A stretch of 36,713 nt of DNA, taken from the NCBI GenBank assembly GCA_002345215.1, contig DDVH01000028.1, forward strand, positions 1 through 36,713. The letters run 5' to 3'. The notes below the pieces were generated by a model, which ran no database searches, was not told the DNA's origin, and saw nothing but the letters and a program-made list of their open reading frames with translations. A program made the position numbers and the translations under genes. Numbering within the stretch: the stretch's first letter is position 1; each line of letters opens with the position of its first letter. This document shows positions 7,234 through 15,943 of the stretch, in pieces. The stretch comes from Anaerolineales bacterium UBA2317. GTDB lineage: Bacteria > Chloroflexota > Anaerolineae > Anaerolineales > Villigracilaceae.

Positions 7234-9567
7234 ATGACTGAAGAATCCCTTTCAAATGCTCCAATTTCAGAACCACAAAACCGCAGTACAGCATCACTTG
7301 TCTTTTACTTATTGTTGACAATCCCTTTGCCATTTTGTTTATTCATCTATCATTTCATTGTTTGGTCGTTTGAACAAAGCGCCATCATTTCGTTAAGCGC
7401 ACAAGCGTTTGCATGGTCTGGGATCGTTGGTTTGCTTGTGCAAACGATTGCTTTAGGCATTGTCACAGGTTTATTGTGGTGGCTGACAAATGATGCTCGC
7501 TTCAAAACATGGTTTCGTGGAATTTTTATTGCAACATTAATTGGTCTCTCAACTTTATTGCTTCGTTTATTAGGAGCAAATAACGACCAACTTGGTTTTA
7601 TTACTCAGTTTTTGATTGCGATAATTTTATTTTTTATCTTATATCGAATTGAGAAAAATAATTTTGTTTGGGGAAAAGATAAACTTCCATTTGGGTTATT
7701 GATTTCAGCCATCGCAATTTCGCCTTTGGTCATTTTTGGTTCACTTGGTTTAGTAGGCGATGTATTCCTCAGTTTGTTAGCAGGTTTAGCAATTGGCTTA
7801 TTGGCATCAACCTTAATCACTGACTCAGCCGAAAATGTTTTACTAAACGGACTCGGTGTAAGCACAGTATTAACGTTGCTGGCTTCATCATTTGGGTATG
7901 ATGGTTCACAATTAATCTTAATTGTTTTATTACCTGCTTTTGCGTTTGGGATTGCCGCACTTTTACCATCCAAAAGTGCTACAAGCGTAGCTATTGGTTT
8001 AATCACGTTTGCTGGCTTAGCATTTTTTGACCCAACTGAATTAACCATTGTGCTTGGCGATATTGCAGGCTTGGCAGTTAATGCAACAGCAATCGCATTA
8101 CTCATTGGTTGGGGAACAAGTTTGGTTGCATTGCTCATTCGTCAGGTAGCAAAAACAGGTTCCACGTCAAGAACGAAGCGAGCAATCAGTTGGTCAAGTG
8201 CGGGCATTGCATGGATGTTTCTCATCGCAACTTATTTTCTGTTTGGCAATCCAGGCAATTATGGTGACCGTTTATTTGTCATCTTAAAAAATCAAGCCGA
8301 TATTTCTGATGTTGCAAATATTCAAAATCGCGATGAACGTTTACAAGAAACATACAAGCGACTCACCGAACATGCCAACGTAACTCAAGCAGATTTGCGA
8401 AATATTTTTGATATTGCTCGCGTGAAATACACACCATATTATTTACAAAATTCGATAGAGGTACAAGGCGGAACTTTGATGCGACTCTTTTTAACATTTC
8501 ATCCTGATGTTGAGCGCGTCATTCCTAGCCCACGCCTGCGTGCCGCACCCGAAGCATCTCCTTCACCTGGCTTTGTGACTGAGGTTGATGGAAGTGTGCA
8601 ATGGAATATCACCATGATTGGTGCAGATAAAGTCTGGGAAGAATTTGGTGTGCAAGGTGAAGGAATTATCATCGGGCAATCTGATTCAGGTGTGGATGGT
8701 GAACACCCTGCCATTGCGGGACAATATCGTGGTTATAACGGTAGCGATGATTACAACTGGTTTGACCCGTGGGCTGGTACAACCTCACCAAATGATGAAG
8801 GTGGGCATGGCACGCACACGCTCGGAACAATTGTAGGGAAGTTTGGCATTGGGGTTGCACCCGAAGCAGAATGGATTGGTTGTGTTAATTTAGATAGAAA
8901 TTTAGCCAACCCAGCTCTGTATTTAGATTGTATGCAATTTATGTTGGCACCTTTTCCGATTGGTGGAAACCCATTAACAGATGGAGACCCAACCCAAGCC
9001 GCGCATGTGTTAAATAATTCTTGGGGTTGTCCTGATATTGAAGGTTGTGATCCAAATGCTTTGTTACATGCAGTAGATAACTTACGACATGCAGGCATTT
9101 TTGTGGTCGTTTCTACTGGTAATGATGGTCCAAGTTGTGAAACAGTCGCTTCGCCTTTATCTTTATATGATTCTGTTTTTTCAGTTGGCGCAATTGATTG
9201 GAATGGAGACATGGCTTCATTCAGTAGCCGTGGACCTGTAACAGTGGATGGCTCTGGCAGAATCAAACCTGATATTGTTGCACCGGGTATGGATATTCTT
9301 TCTTCATTACCGCAAGGAACATATGGGGCTAATAGTGGAACGTCAATGGCGGGACCACATGTTGCTGGTGTAGTGGCATTGATTTGGTCAGCGCAACCAG
9401 ATTTGATTGGCGATATTGATGCGACTGAGCAATTAATCATAGATACTGCTCAACCCTATTCTGGTAGAACAGATGAAGGTTGTTTTACGGGTGAAATCCC
9501 AAACAATGCTTATGGCTTCGGTGTTGTGGATGTATATGAAGCCGTGAAACAAGCGTTAGGTGAATGA
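7234..9567 (+). CDS. Membrane-anchored subtilisin-like serine protease (S8) with multi-spanning N-terminal domain
   Basis: This 777-residue protein has two parts. Residues 20 to about 345 form a run of roughly ten hydrophobic helices. Residues from about 450 onward form a subtilisin catalytic domain. The triad is complete: D484 (in GQSDSGVDGEHPA), H525 (in GGHGTHTLGTIVG) and S704 (in SGTSMAGPHVAGV), with an oxyanion asparagine in 'HVLNNSWG'. Between the two lies a linker of about 100 residues that may act as a propeptide-like region. The start has GAGGA upstream. The 3' end overlaps the hydrolase gene in ATGA. The protease is probably tethered with its catalytic domain outside the cell membrane; its substrate is unknown. 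Confidence 0.9.
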   Translation: MTEESLSNAPISEPQNRSTASLVFYLLLTIPLPFCLFIYHFIVWSFEQSAIISLSAQAFAWSGIVGLLVQTIALGIVTGLLWWLTNDARFKTWFRGIFIATLIGLSTLLLRLLGANNDQLGFITQFLIAIILFFILYRIEKNNFVWGKDKLPFGLLISAIAISPLVIFGSLGLVGDVFLSLLAGLAIGLLASTLITDSAENVLLNGLGVSTVLTLLASSFGYDGSQLILIVLLPAFAFGIAALLPSKSATSVAIGLITFAGLAFFDPTELTIVLGDIAGLAVNATAIALLIGWGTSLVALLIRQVAKTGSTSRTKRAISWSSAGIAWMFLIATYFLFGNPGNYGDRLFVILKNQADISDVANIQNRDERLQETYKRLTEHANVTQADLRNIFDIARVKYTPYYLQNSIEVQGGTLMRLFLTFHPDVERVIPSPRLRAAPEASPSPGFVTEVDGSVQWNITMIGADKVWEEFGVQGEGIIIGQSDSGVDGEHPAIAGQYRGYNGSDDYNWFDPWAGTTSPNDEGGHGTHTLGTIVGKFGIGVAPEAEWIGCVNLDRNLANPALYLDCMQFMLAPFPIGGNPLTDGDPTQAAHVLNNSWGCPDIEGCDPNALLHAVDNLRHAGIFVVVSTGNDGPSCETVASPLSLYDSVFSVGAIDWNGDMASFSSRGPVTVDGSGRIKPDIVAPGMDILSSLPQGTYGANSGTSMAGPHVAGVVALIWSAQPDLIGDIDATEQLIIDTAQPYSGRTDEGCFTGEIPNNAYGFGVVDVYEAVKQALGE

Positions 9568-10475
9568 TGAATCGCAAAATAAAAATTGCCCTGAGTTTGT
9601 TCGTTACCATTTTGCTTGGTATTTTTGCTGGGTTGTTATATCAGACTCGCGTTGAAGCCATCAATTTATTAACGGCTCCAATGGAAACTCGTAATTTACC
9701 GAGTGAATCACCTGCTGATTACAACTTACCTTTTGAAGAAGTGACTGTCACAAATGGTGATGGGATGAGATTAGCAGGTTGGTTTATCCCATCTGAAAAT
9801 GGGGCAGTGATTATCATGCAACATGGTTACAAAGCCACACGCAGAGAAATGCTCAATGAAGCGGCGATGATGCACAAACATGGCTATGGAATTTTGCTGA
9901 CGAGTGTAAGAGCCCATGATTACAGCGAAGGTGAAAATATCACACTGGGAATCTATGAAATGTCAGATATGGAAGCGTGGTATCAATATCTGTTGACGCG
10001 GGATGATATCAATCCAAATCAAATTGGGATGTTAGGAAACTCATACGGCGGCATGTTGGCGATTCAATATGCGGCTCAAAATCTAGACATCAAAGCTGTT
10101 GTTGCGAATTGTGCATTTTCATCTATGCCTGATACTGTTTCTACGAGCGTAAAACATTTTACAGGTTTGCCAGAATTTCCATTTGTGCCGTTGATTGTAT
10201 TTTGGGCGGAACAAAATACAGGCATCAAAATGGAAGAGATTGATACAACAAAATATATTCCGCTCATTAGCCCACGACCTGTGTTCTTAATGCAAGGCGG
10301 ACAAGATACTGTCATTTCACCAAGTAGTGGTCAGATTTTATATGATGCGGCAAATGAACCCAAAGAATTATGGTTTGATGAAGCGTTGGGTCATACCGAG
10401 TTTGATAAAGAACGCGCAGAAGAATATGAAGAAAGAGTTGTTGAGTTTTTTAATCAATATTTATTAGGGGAATAA
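9564..10475 (+). CDS. Membrane-anchored alpha/beta hydrolase
   Basis: The start overlaps the protease stop by 4 bases. The 303-residue protein has an N-terminal signal-anchor at about residues 6-25 and then an alpha/beta-hydrolase domain. The catalytic residues are visible: nucleophile S160 (GNSYGG), acid D248 (QGGQDTVIS) and H277 (ALGHTEF). The oxyanion-side motif 'MQHGYKATRREM' is near residue 85. The pattern resembles the YpkK/BEM46-like serine aminopeptidase or esterase group. Coupling to the membrane protease suggests both act on the same envelope material, but this is inference. Confidence 0.86.
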   Translation: MMNRKIKIALSLFVTILLGIFAGLLYQTRVEAINLLTAPMETRNLPSESPADYNLPFEEVTVTNGDGMRLAGWFIPSENGAVIIMQHGYKATRREMLNEAAMMHKHGYGILLTSVRAHDYSEGENITLGIYEMSDMEAWYQYLLTRDDINPNQIGMLGNSYGGMLAIQYAAQNLDIKAVVANCAFSSMPDTVSTSVKHFTGLPEFPFVPLIVFWAEQNTGIKMEEIDTTKYIPLISPRPVFLMQGGQDTVISPSSGQILYDAANEPKELWFDEALGHTEFDKERAEEYEERVVEFFNQYLLGE

Positions 10476-10918
10476 TGATAAAGATAGTTCTTTCTTACTT
10501 TTGCCTTTTGTTTTCAATATTTTTAATTTATTTCCCATTATTCTTTTTAAGAGATATTGAAAAAATTTCTTTAAATCAATTAATCCAAAGAGATTCAAAA
10601 TTCAAATGGCTTAATCCGTGGTATCAAATTATTCTTGGCATAGTCTTTTTACCGCTAGTAATTGTAGTTATTTATATCTCGGTTTATGAAAATCAACTTG
10701 GCAGACTTTATTTTGTATTACTAGTTCCTTTTATTAGCCTCATCACTTTGTTTCATAGCATTCTGGCTTCTGTTACAGGCGTTTATGCACATTTAGGTAC
10801 AGCTTATTTGATGCGGTTTTCGTATGATGAAAATAAAATCAAAATATGGGTTGCAAATATGCAAATGGTTCTAGCGGTTGTTGTAAGTTTTGCTAGTCAA
10901 TGGATATATTCTTTATAA
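10475..10918 (+). CDS. Four-helix membrane protein, function unknown
   Basis: The start shares one base with the hydrolase stop (TAATG), so it is translationally coupled. The 147 residues contain four hydrophobic helices with few polar residues in between. I recognise no family motif. Its sequence is markedly more AT-rich than the protease and hydrolase genes, as is the gene at 11588, so it may be a fast-evolving or recently gained member of the run. Confidence 0.65.
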   Translation: MIKIVLSYFCLLFSIFLIYFPLFFLRDIEKISLNQLIQRDSKFKWLNPWYQIILGIVFLPLVIVVIYISVYENQLGRLYFVLLVPFISLITLFHSILASVTGVYAHLGTAYLMRFSYDENKIKIWVANMQMVLAVVVSFASQWIYSL

Positions 10919-10937
10919 AAAGATAGGGAGATAATTT

Positions 10938-11537
10938 ATGTGGATATATCTCATTCAAGGGTTGGGATTTGGTCTCGCCGCCGCTTCGCAACCTGGACCT
11001 TTACAAACGTATCTGATTTCCCAAGCATTGACTCGTGGTTGGAAAAAATCTTTAGTCAATGCTTTTGCGCCATTAATCAGTGACGCGCCGATTATTTTGT
11101 TATGTGTTTTGATATTAAGCCAAGTCCCTGATTGGTTTCAAACTTTTTTATACATCGCCAGCGGATTATTTATTTTGTATCTGGCGTATGGCACATACAA
11201 AACATGGAAAAATTTTGACGAGAATCAAACGCAAACCGAATCAAAAATTGATGGCTTATCCAAAGCAGTGATGATGAACTTCCTTAGCCCAGGTCCTTAT
11301 ATTTTTTGGAGTTTGGTCACGGGACCGATTTTGGTCAAAGGTTGGAGAGAAACTCCAATTCATGGAATCAGTTTGCTACTTGGTTTTTATATTTCTTTTA
11401 TCAGTGCCCTGATGTTAATCATCTTTATCTTCGGTACAGCCGCAAAGGCTGGACCGAAAGTCAACCGTGCCATGTTAGGGATTTCAGCAATTGCTTTATT
11501 TTTGTTTGGGTTGTATCAATTGTGGCAGGGGATTTAG
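10938..11537 (+). CDS. LysE/RhtB-family exporter
   Basis: LysE/RhtB-family proteins export amino acids or related small molecules. This 199-residue protein has about six membrane helices. It carries the diagnostic N-terminal 'ASQPGPLQTYLISQALTRG' (PGP at 19-21) and, mid-protein, 'AVMMNFLSPGPYIFWSLVTGP', a second family motif in which the usual N-P is replaced by S-P-G-P. The start has AGGGAG 8 bases upstream. It follows the coupled protease-hydrolase set by 19 bases and may share its transcript. The substrate cannot be called. Confidence 0.83.
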   Translation: MWIYLIQGLGFGLAAASQPGPLQTYLISQALTRGWKKSLVNAFAPLISDAPIILLCVLILSQVPDWFQTFLYIASGLFILYLAYGTYKTWKNFDENQTQTESKIDGLSKAVMMNFLSPGPYIFWSLVTGPILVKGWRETPIHGISLLLGFYISFISALMLIIFIFGTAAKAGPKVNRAMLGISAIALFLFGLYQLWQGI

Positions 11538-11587
11538 GATGAAACTAAACAGTACTTACTTCGTATAGACTAGAAAGGAGCAAAATT

Positions 11588-12187
11588 ATGAGTGATATTA
11601 TGGATAATAAAAGAGTCCAAAAGGTTTCTTTGATACAAGAGAGTACAGCTTCATATATTCTCTTAATAAACTTTTTTTTATTGCTAACATTATTAATTGC
11701 CATTTTTAGTGAAGGTAATAATTTCAGTGCAGGTTTTAATCGAGCGGGAATAGTTCTGCAATTTATAGCAGGTCTTTCAATAATTCCCCAAATTTTGGAT
11801 ACTGAAACAAGAGAGAAAGCAAATGGATTGCTAAAGAAACTTAAGGTTATTTCAAACAACCCCAGCCTAATTTTGAAATTAACTTTCTCGTTAGTTACTA
11901 TTATATTAATAATTGTAGCTGGTTGGTTTTCTCTTTTGATTACAGCTCATTACTTAAGATTTTTTGTCATTATTATCTTTGGCGTTTTTACATTAACAGA
12001 ACTGACCTCTATAATCACTTTGATTTTTAAAACAAAAATAAAACCTGAAAGTTTTGCAATTCACTCTGCAATTCTTATCTCCTTAGATAATTTCTTCCAA
12101 TTAGAATTTGAAAAACTAATCTTGAGAATTAGCCTCCCGTTATTTATTTTTGGCTGCATTTTTCAATTTTTATCAACGTATATTTAA
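11588..12187 (+). CDS. Integral membrane protein, function unknown
   Basis: The ATG has AAAGGAG 8 bases upstream. The 199 residues contain about five hydrophobic helices; a charged loop near residues 80-95 (LDTETREKANGLLKKLK) is the only notable polar segment. No family is recognised. The gene is AT-rich compared with its neighbours. It is the last plus-strand gene before a hairpin at 12212. Confidence 0.6.
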   Translation: MSDIMDNKRVQKVSLIQESTASYILLINFFLLLTLLIAIFSEGNNFSAGFNRAGIVLQFIAGLSIIPQILDTETREKANGLLKKLKVISNNPSLILKLTFSLVTIILIIVAGWFSLLITAHYLRFFVIIIFGVFTLTELTSIITLIFKTKIKPESFAIHSAILISLDNFFQLEFEKLILRISLPLFIFGCIFQFLSTYI

Positions 12188-12211
12188 AACCAAGATAAAA
12201 CCTTAATCAGA

Positions 12212-12244
12212 AAAGAACCCGTCTTATCACAAAACGGGTTCTTT
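12212..12244. terminator. Terminator hairpin shared by convergent genes
   Basis: The arms aaagaacccgt (12212-12222) and acgggttcttt (12234-12244) pair perfectly around an 11-base loop. It lies between the ends of the membrane-protein gene (plus) and the P-type ATPase gene (minus), and A/T flanks give short U runs in both directions. Confidence 0.82.
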
Positions 12245-12252
12245 ACTAATTA

Positions 12253-14958
12253 CTACTCTCTGTTCTCTACTCTCTTTTTTCCCAACTCCAACACCACAAA
12301 CACAAGCAAGCCCATAGAAATTGCAATTGCTAAATCTGGCAGACTTAATGGAACGACTTCAAAGAAATTTGCTAAGGCTGGGATGTAGATAACAGCCAGT
12401 TGTAAAACAGTCACCAAGCCTGCCATTCCAGCCAGAAGCGGGTTTGTCATCAAGCCCATTTTGAATAATGATTCTTTATCCGAACGAGAAGCTAATGCTT
12501 GAAACACTTGCATGAAAGCCAGTGATGTAAAAATCATGGTTTGCCATTCAGGGCGATCTGTGAAGAAATACCATGCACCTAAACCTAAAGCTAATGCACC
12601 AATCATGATGCCAACCCAAATGGTTTGTTTGCCTGCACCTCGTGAGAAAACACCTTCAGTAGGTGAGTAAGGTTTGCGATTCATCGTATCGCGTTCTTCA
12701 TTTTCAACGCCCATCCCTAAACCAAGCAAGCCATCGGTTAATAAATTTAACCATAGCAATTGCAATGGCAATAACGCCAATGGCTTCCCTAAAAATGGAG
12801 AGAGTAACATCACCAACACTTTGCCAATATTGCCAGCCACACTAAAACGCACAAACTTACGAATGTTATCGTAAATGGTTCTACCTTCTTTTATGGCGGC
12901 AACAATGGTTGCAAAGTTATCATCAAGCAAAACCAAATCGGATGCTTCTTTAGAAACATCGGTACCAGTGATTCCCATCGCCACACCAATATCCGCTTTG
13001 CGTAAAGCAGGCGCATCATTCACACCATCACCGGTCATTGAAACAATATGACCTTTTTCTTGCAAGGCTTGCACAATTTTTAATTTATGTTCAGGTGCAA
13101 CACGCGCAAACACACTGACTTCATCAACAACATTTTTTAATTCATCAAAAGATAAATTTTCAATTTCACTTCCTCTTAACGCGCGACCATTTTCAGTAAT
13201 GCCAAGTTGCCTTGCAATTTCAATAGCAGTTAATGGATGGTCACCTGTAATCATCACAGGTCGAATACCCGCGGCGCGGCATGTTGCCACAGCATCTTTC
13301 ACTTCTTTACGCGGCGGGTCAATCATGCCGAACAAACCCACCAATGTAATATTTTGTTCCAAATCCGTTTGGATAATTTCAGGGATTTGATTCAACAAAC
13401 GGAATCCAACGCCTAAGACTCGCATTCCTTTTTTTGCTAAATTTTCATTTGCCGCTTCAATTCTTAACCTCCAGCCTGCATCTAAAACCTCAGCTTTTCC
13501 TTCCACCCACACATGCGATGTGATGTCTAACAAGCCATCAATGCCACCTTTGGTGAAGGCAATATATTTTTTATCTGAAATATCTACACCCGACAATATA
13601 TCTGGGTCGTATTGACCAAGATGATGTACAGTGGTCATTCTTTTTCTTTCAGAGTCGAAAGGTAATTCGGCAGTGCGTTGAAATGATGAATCTAAAGATG
13701 ATTTCCAATATCCCATGCGGGCGGCGGCAACTACTAAGGCACCTTCGGTTGGGTCGCCAATGGTATTAAATGAATCGTCACCTGTATCAATTAATTTTGC
13801 ATCGTTACATAATGCGCCGCCAATTGCCGCAAGCGAAAGAGAAGATTGAATTGGTGCACCAACTGTCCGCGTGGCGCGAAGCGAGCCGCTTTTTGTCACT
13901 TCGTTTGTTAAATCAAGGGCATGGTCTGCTACATCTAATACCACCACAGTCATTCTGTTTTCTGTTAATGTACCTGTTTTATCGGAGCAAATAATCGTCA
14001 CTGAGCCAAGTGTTTCAACGGCAGGAAGTTTACGAATGAGTGCTTTGCGTGCTAACATGCGTTGTGCGCCAAGTGCGAGGGTAATGGTAACAACAGCGGG
14101 CAAACCTTCTGGCACAATGGCAACTGCAACACTGACTGCCGTTAATAACATGTGACGAAGTTCATCACCACGCATGAGACCTAAAATAAAAATTAAACCT
14201 GCAATGAATAAACCAATCAGTGCTAAGTTTTTTCCAAGAGCATCGAGGCGGCGTTGTAATGGGGTTTGTTCTTGTTTCACTTGCTGAATCAAATCGGCAA
14301 TTTTGCCAAGTTCGGTTTGCATTCCTGTTGCAACAACCAATGCAAGTCCACGACCTTGTGTAATGATAGTTCCCATGTATGCCATGTTTCTTCTATCACC
14401 TAGTGGGAGTTCTTCACTAGTTAGGGTGGCAGTTTGTTTTTCAATCGGTTCCGATTCGCCTGTAAGTGCGGCTTCTTGAATTCGTAAATTGACTGCTTCG
14501 ATTAATCTCAAATCAGCAGGGATGACATTGCCAGTTTCGAGTTGAATTACATCGCCTGGCACGAGTTGATTGGCAGTCGCATCTTTTAGTTGACCATCTC
14601 GAATCAGGCGCACATGTGGCACGGCTAATTTTTTTAATGAGGCAATGGCTTGCTCAGCACGATATTCTTGAATAAAGCCCAGCAAAGCATACAATGCCAC
14701 AATCGAAAGAATAGCGATTGTATTTTTTGTATCACCAAGTAAGCCTGCTACCACTGCCGCAAAGATGAGAATTAAAACCATCGTAGCGGTTAATTGCTCC
14801 CATAAAATTTGTAGGGGAGTTCTACCGCCGCGTTCAATTAATTCATTGGCGCCATATTTTTTGATTCGTTCTGCGGCTTCGGCTTCGCTGAGTCCGTTGT
14901 TTTGATTTGAATTTAATTCATCGAATGCTGTTTCGATTGTTTTTAAATACCAGTTCAT
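12253..14958 (-). CDS. P-type Ca2+/Mn2+-type cation-transporting ATPase
   Basis: This 901-residue pump moves divalent cations across the membrane at the cost of ATP. All P2-type landmarks are present: the actuator TGES loop at 166-169, PEGLP in helix M4 (283-287), and phosphorylated D326 in DKTGTLT. 'MITGDHP' and 'TGDGVNDAPALRKADIGVAMG' complete the hinge. Helix M6 carries NLLTD (N738, D742), cation ligands as in SERCA/SPCA pumps. Family knowledge alone would suggest Ca2+. However, the gene overlaps dedA by 4 bases behind a probable manganese riboswitch, so I infer that Mn2+ efflux is at least one role. Confidence 0.93.
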   Translation of the reverse strand: MNWYLKTIETAFDELNSNQNNGLSEAEAAERIKKYGANELIERGGRTPLQILWEQLTATMVLILIFAAVVAGLLGDTKNTIAILSIVALYALLGFIQEYRAEQAIASLKKLAVPHVRLIRDGQLKDATANQLVPGDVIQLETGNVIPADLRLIEAVNLRIQEAALTGESEPIEKQTATLTSEELPLGDRRNMAYMGTIITQGRGLALVVATGMQTELGKIADLIQQVKQEQTPLQRRLDALGKNLALIGLFIAGLIFILGLMRGDELRHMLLTAVSVAVAIVPEGLPAVVTITLALGAQRMLARKALIRKLPAVETLGSVTIICSDKTGTLTENRMTVVVLDVADHALDLTNEVTKSGSLRATRTVGAPIQSSLSLAAIGGALCNDAKLIDTGDDSFNTIGDPTEGALVVAAARMGYWKSSLDSSFQRTAELPFDSERKRMTTVHHLGQYDPDILSGVDISDKKYIAFTKGGIDGLLDITSHVWVEGKAEVLDAGWRLRIEAANENLAKKGMRVLGVGFRLLNQIPEIIQTDLEQNITLVGLFGMIDPPRKEVKDAVATCRAAGIRPVMITGDHPLTAIEIARQLGITENGRALRGSEIENLSFDELKNVVDEVSVFARVAPEHKLKIVQALQEKGHIVSMTGDGVNDAPALRKADIGVAMGITGTDVSKEASDLVLLDDNFATIVAAIKEGRTIYDNIRKFVRFSVAGNIGKVLVMLLSPFLGKPLALLPLQLLWLNLLTDGLLGLGMGVENEERDTMNRKPYSPTEGVFSRGAGKQTIWVGIMIGALALGLGAWYFFTDRPEWQTMIFTSLAFMQVFQALASRSDKESLFKMGLMTNPLLAGMAGLVTVLQLAVIYIPALANFFEVVPLSLPDLAIAISMGLLVFVVLELGKKRVENRE

Positions 14959-15641
14959 GATTGCTTTTCCATTTTTTTATTTTTATAGATTTGAGTTCGT
15001 ATCCATTTAAGGATGGGTTGGTAAGCACGAAAGTAATAGATTAAGTAAACACTTGCTCCAAGCACTAATGTTGATAAAACCAATGGTACATGTGTTTTGA
15101 TATATTCACTAATCAATAGCCATTCATTCCCAAGGATGTAACCTGCTCCGATTAATATCGTACACCATCCGTAGGCGCCAATAAAAGTGGCGATGAAAAA
15201 TTTGAAAAATGGAACTTTTGACATACCTGCTGGGATGTTGATAAATGTCCGCACGGCAGGAATCATGCGTCCAAATAGAATGAGGCGAATGCCCCATTTC
15301 TGCATCTGCTGTTCAGATTTTTCAATCATAGCAGGGTCTATATGAAAAAGTTTGACAAATTTCTCAATCACGGGTCTACCGCCAAGGCGGGCAACCCAAT
15401 AGGTGATAGAAGCACCAAGTGCACTTCCAAAGCCAGCATATACGCCTGCTAAAAAAATAAAACTGGGGGCAATGCCGTGTCTTTCAATTAACATCCAACC
15501 TGCAAAGGCGAGCACTACTTCGCTGGGTGAAATGCCAGTGGCGTTTTCAAAAATCATTAAAGCAAATACGCCAGCCCAGCCAAATTCATCGAAGATGACT
15601 TGTAGCGAAGATAAGATTGCAGTTTCTAATCGTTCAAACAT
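14955..15641 (-). CDS. DedA-family membrane protein
   Basis: DedA/SNARE-associated proteins are membrane transporters or scramblases for lipid carriers such as undecaprenyl phosphate. The 228-residue protein has the conserved 'FGRMIPAVRTFINIPAGMSKVPFFKF' block and the N-terminal 'ENATGISPSEVVLAFAG', plus three or four membrane helices. The start has GAGGTG 8 bases upstream. It is the first gene behind the manganese-type riboswitch and its stop overlaps the ATPase start (ATGA), so the two are one operon. Some DedA proteins influence metal tolerance, which may explain the pairing. Confidence 0.88.
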   Translation of the reverse strand: MFERLETAILSSLQVIFDEFGWAGVFALMIFENATGISPSEVVLAFAGWMLIERHGIAPSFIFLAGVYAGFGSALGASITYWVARLGGRPVIEKFVKLFHIDPAMIEKSEQQMQKWGIRLILFGRMIPAVRTFINIPAGMSKVPFFKFFIATFIGAYGWCTILIGAGYILGNEWLLISEYIKTHVPLVLSTLVLGASVYLIYYFRAYQPILKWIRTQIYKNKKMEKQS

Positions 15642-15681
15642 TCCATTTCACCTCACAGTAATAGACAAGGGCTTTTAATAC

Positions 15682-15717
15682 AAAAAGACCATCGCCAAAA
15701 TTTTGGACGATGGTCTT
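15682..15717 (-). terminator. Riboswitch-controlled terminator upstream of dedA
   Basis: Read on the minus strand, the stem aagaccatcg (15717-15708) pairs with cgatggtctt (15694-15685). An inner ccaaaattttgg-type palindrome lengthens it, and a T run follows. Its ascending arm contains the same ccatcg that would form the 3' side of riboswitch helix P1, so terminator and aptamer exclude each other. Confidence 0.87.
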
Positions 15718-15800
15718 GCCATTTACAGAACAGCCGAGAAAATAATTTTCCGTATTGACGACTGCTCACCCAAGTTGGTGGGTGGCTACTCCCCATCGGA
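15708..15800 (-). promoter_or_regulatory. Probable yybP-ykoY manganese riboswitch aptamer
   Basis: On the minus strand the leader has the conserved GGGGAGTAG (15794-15786) and, downstream, GTCGTCAATACG (15762-15751), the two signature blocks of yybP-ykoY RNAs as I know them. Helix P1 is cgatgg (15798-15793) with ccatcg (15713-15708). An internal hairpin caccca/tgggtg lies between the blocks. The terminator at 15682-15717 reuses the P1 3' strand. Mn2+ binding would hold P1 and prevent termination, making this an ON switch for dedA and the P-type ATPase. I could not run a covariance-model search; the call rests on motif and fold recognition. Confidence 0.82.
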
Positions 15801-15809
15801 GTAACGAGC

Positions 15810-15815
15810 ATTTTA
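15810..15815 (-). promoter_or_regulatory. -10-like element before the riboswitch
   Basis: The minus strand reads TAAAAT here, preceded by TG. The transcript would begin a few bases before the aptamer, which fits a riboswitch leader. No clear -35 is seen. Confidence 0.4.
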
Positions 15816-15881
15816 CAAAAGAAATAATTTTTTTGGTTAAGAATTTACTTATCTAGGCTTGCAAATTCAAGCAGAGGTTGT

Positions 15882-15941
15882 GTAGGGACACAGCGAAAAA
15901 GTTTAAGGTAAAAATCTTTCTAAGCCTCGCTGTGTCCCTAC
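15882..15941. repeat. 14-bp perfect inverted repeat between genes
   Basis: gtagggacacagcg (15882-15895) is complementary to cgctgtgtccctac (15928-15941), with a 32-base AT-rich loop. It begins 2 bases beyond the site-2 protease stop. There is no T tract, so it is not a standard terminator. A similar GTA(A/G)GG... form is at 33588-33614. Confidence 0.75.
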
Positions 15942-15943
15942 TT

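Noticed and set aside
8751..9440. Long minus-strand open frame opposite the subtilisin gene
   Set aside because: It is a shadow of a strongly conserved protease domain and has no start signal or recognisable product.
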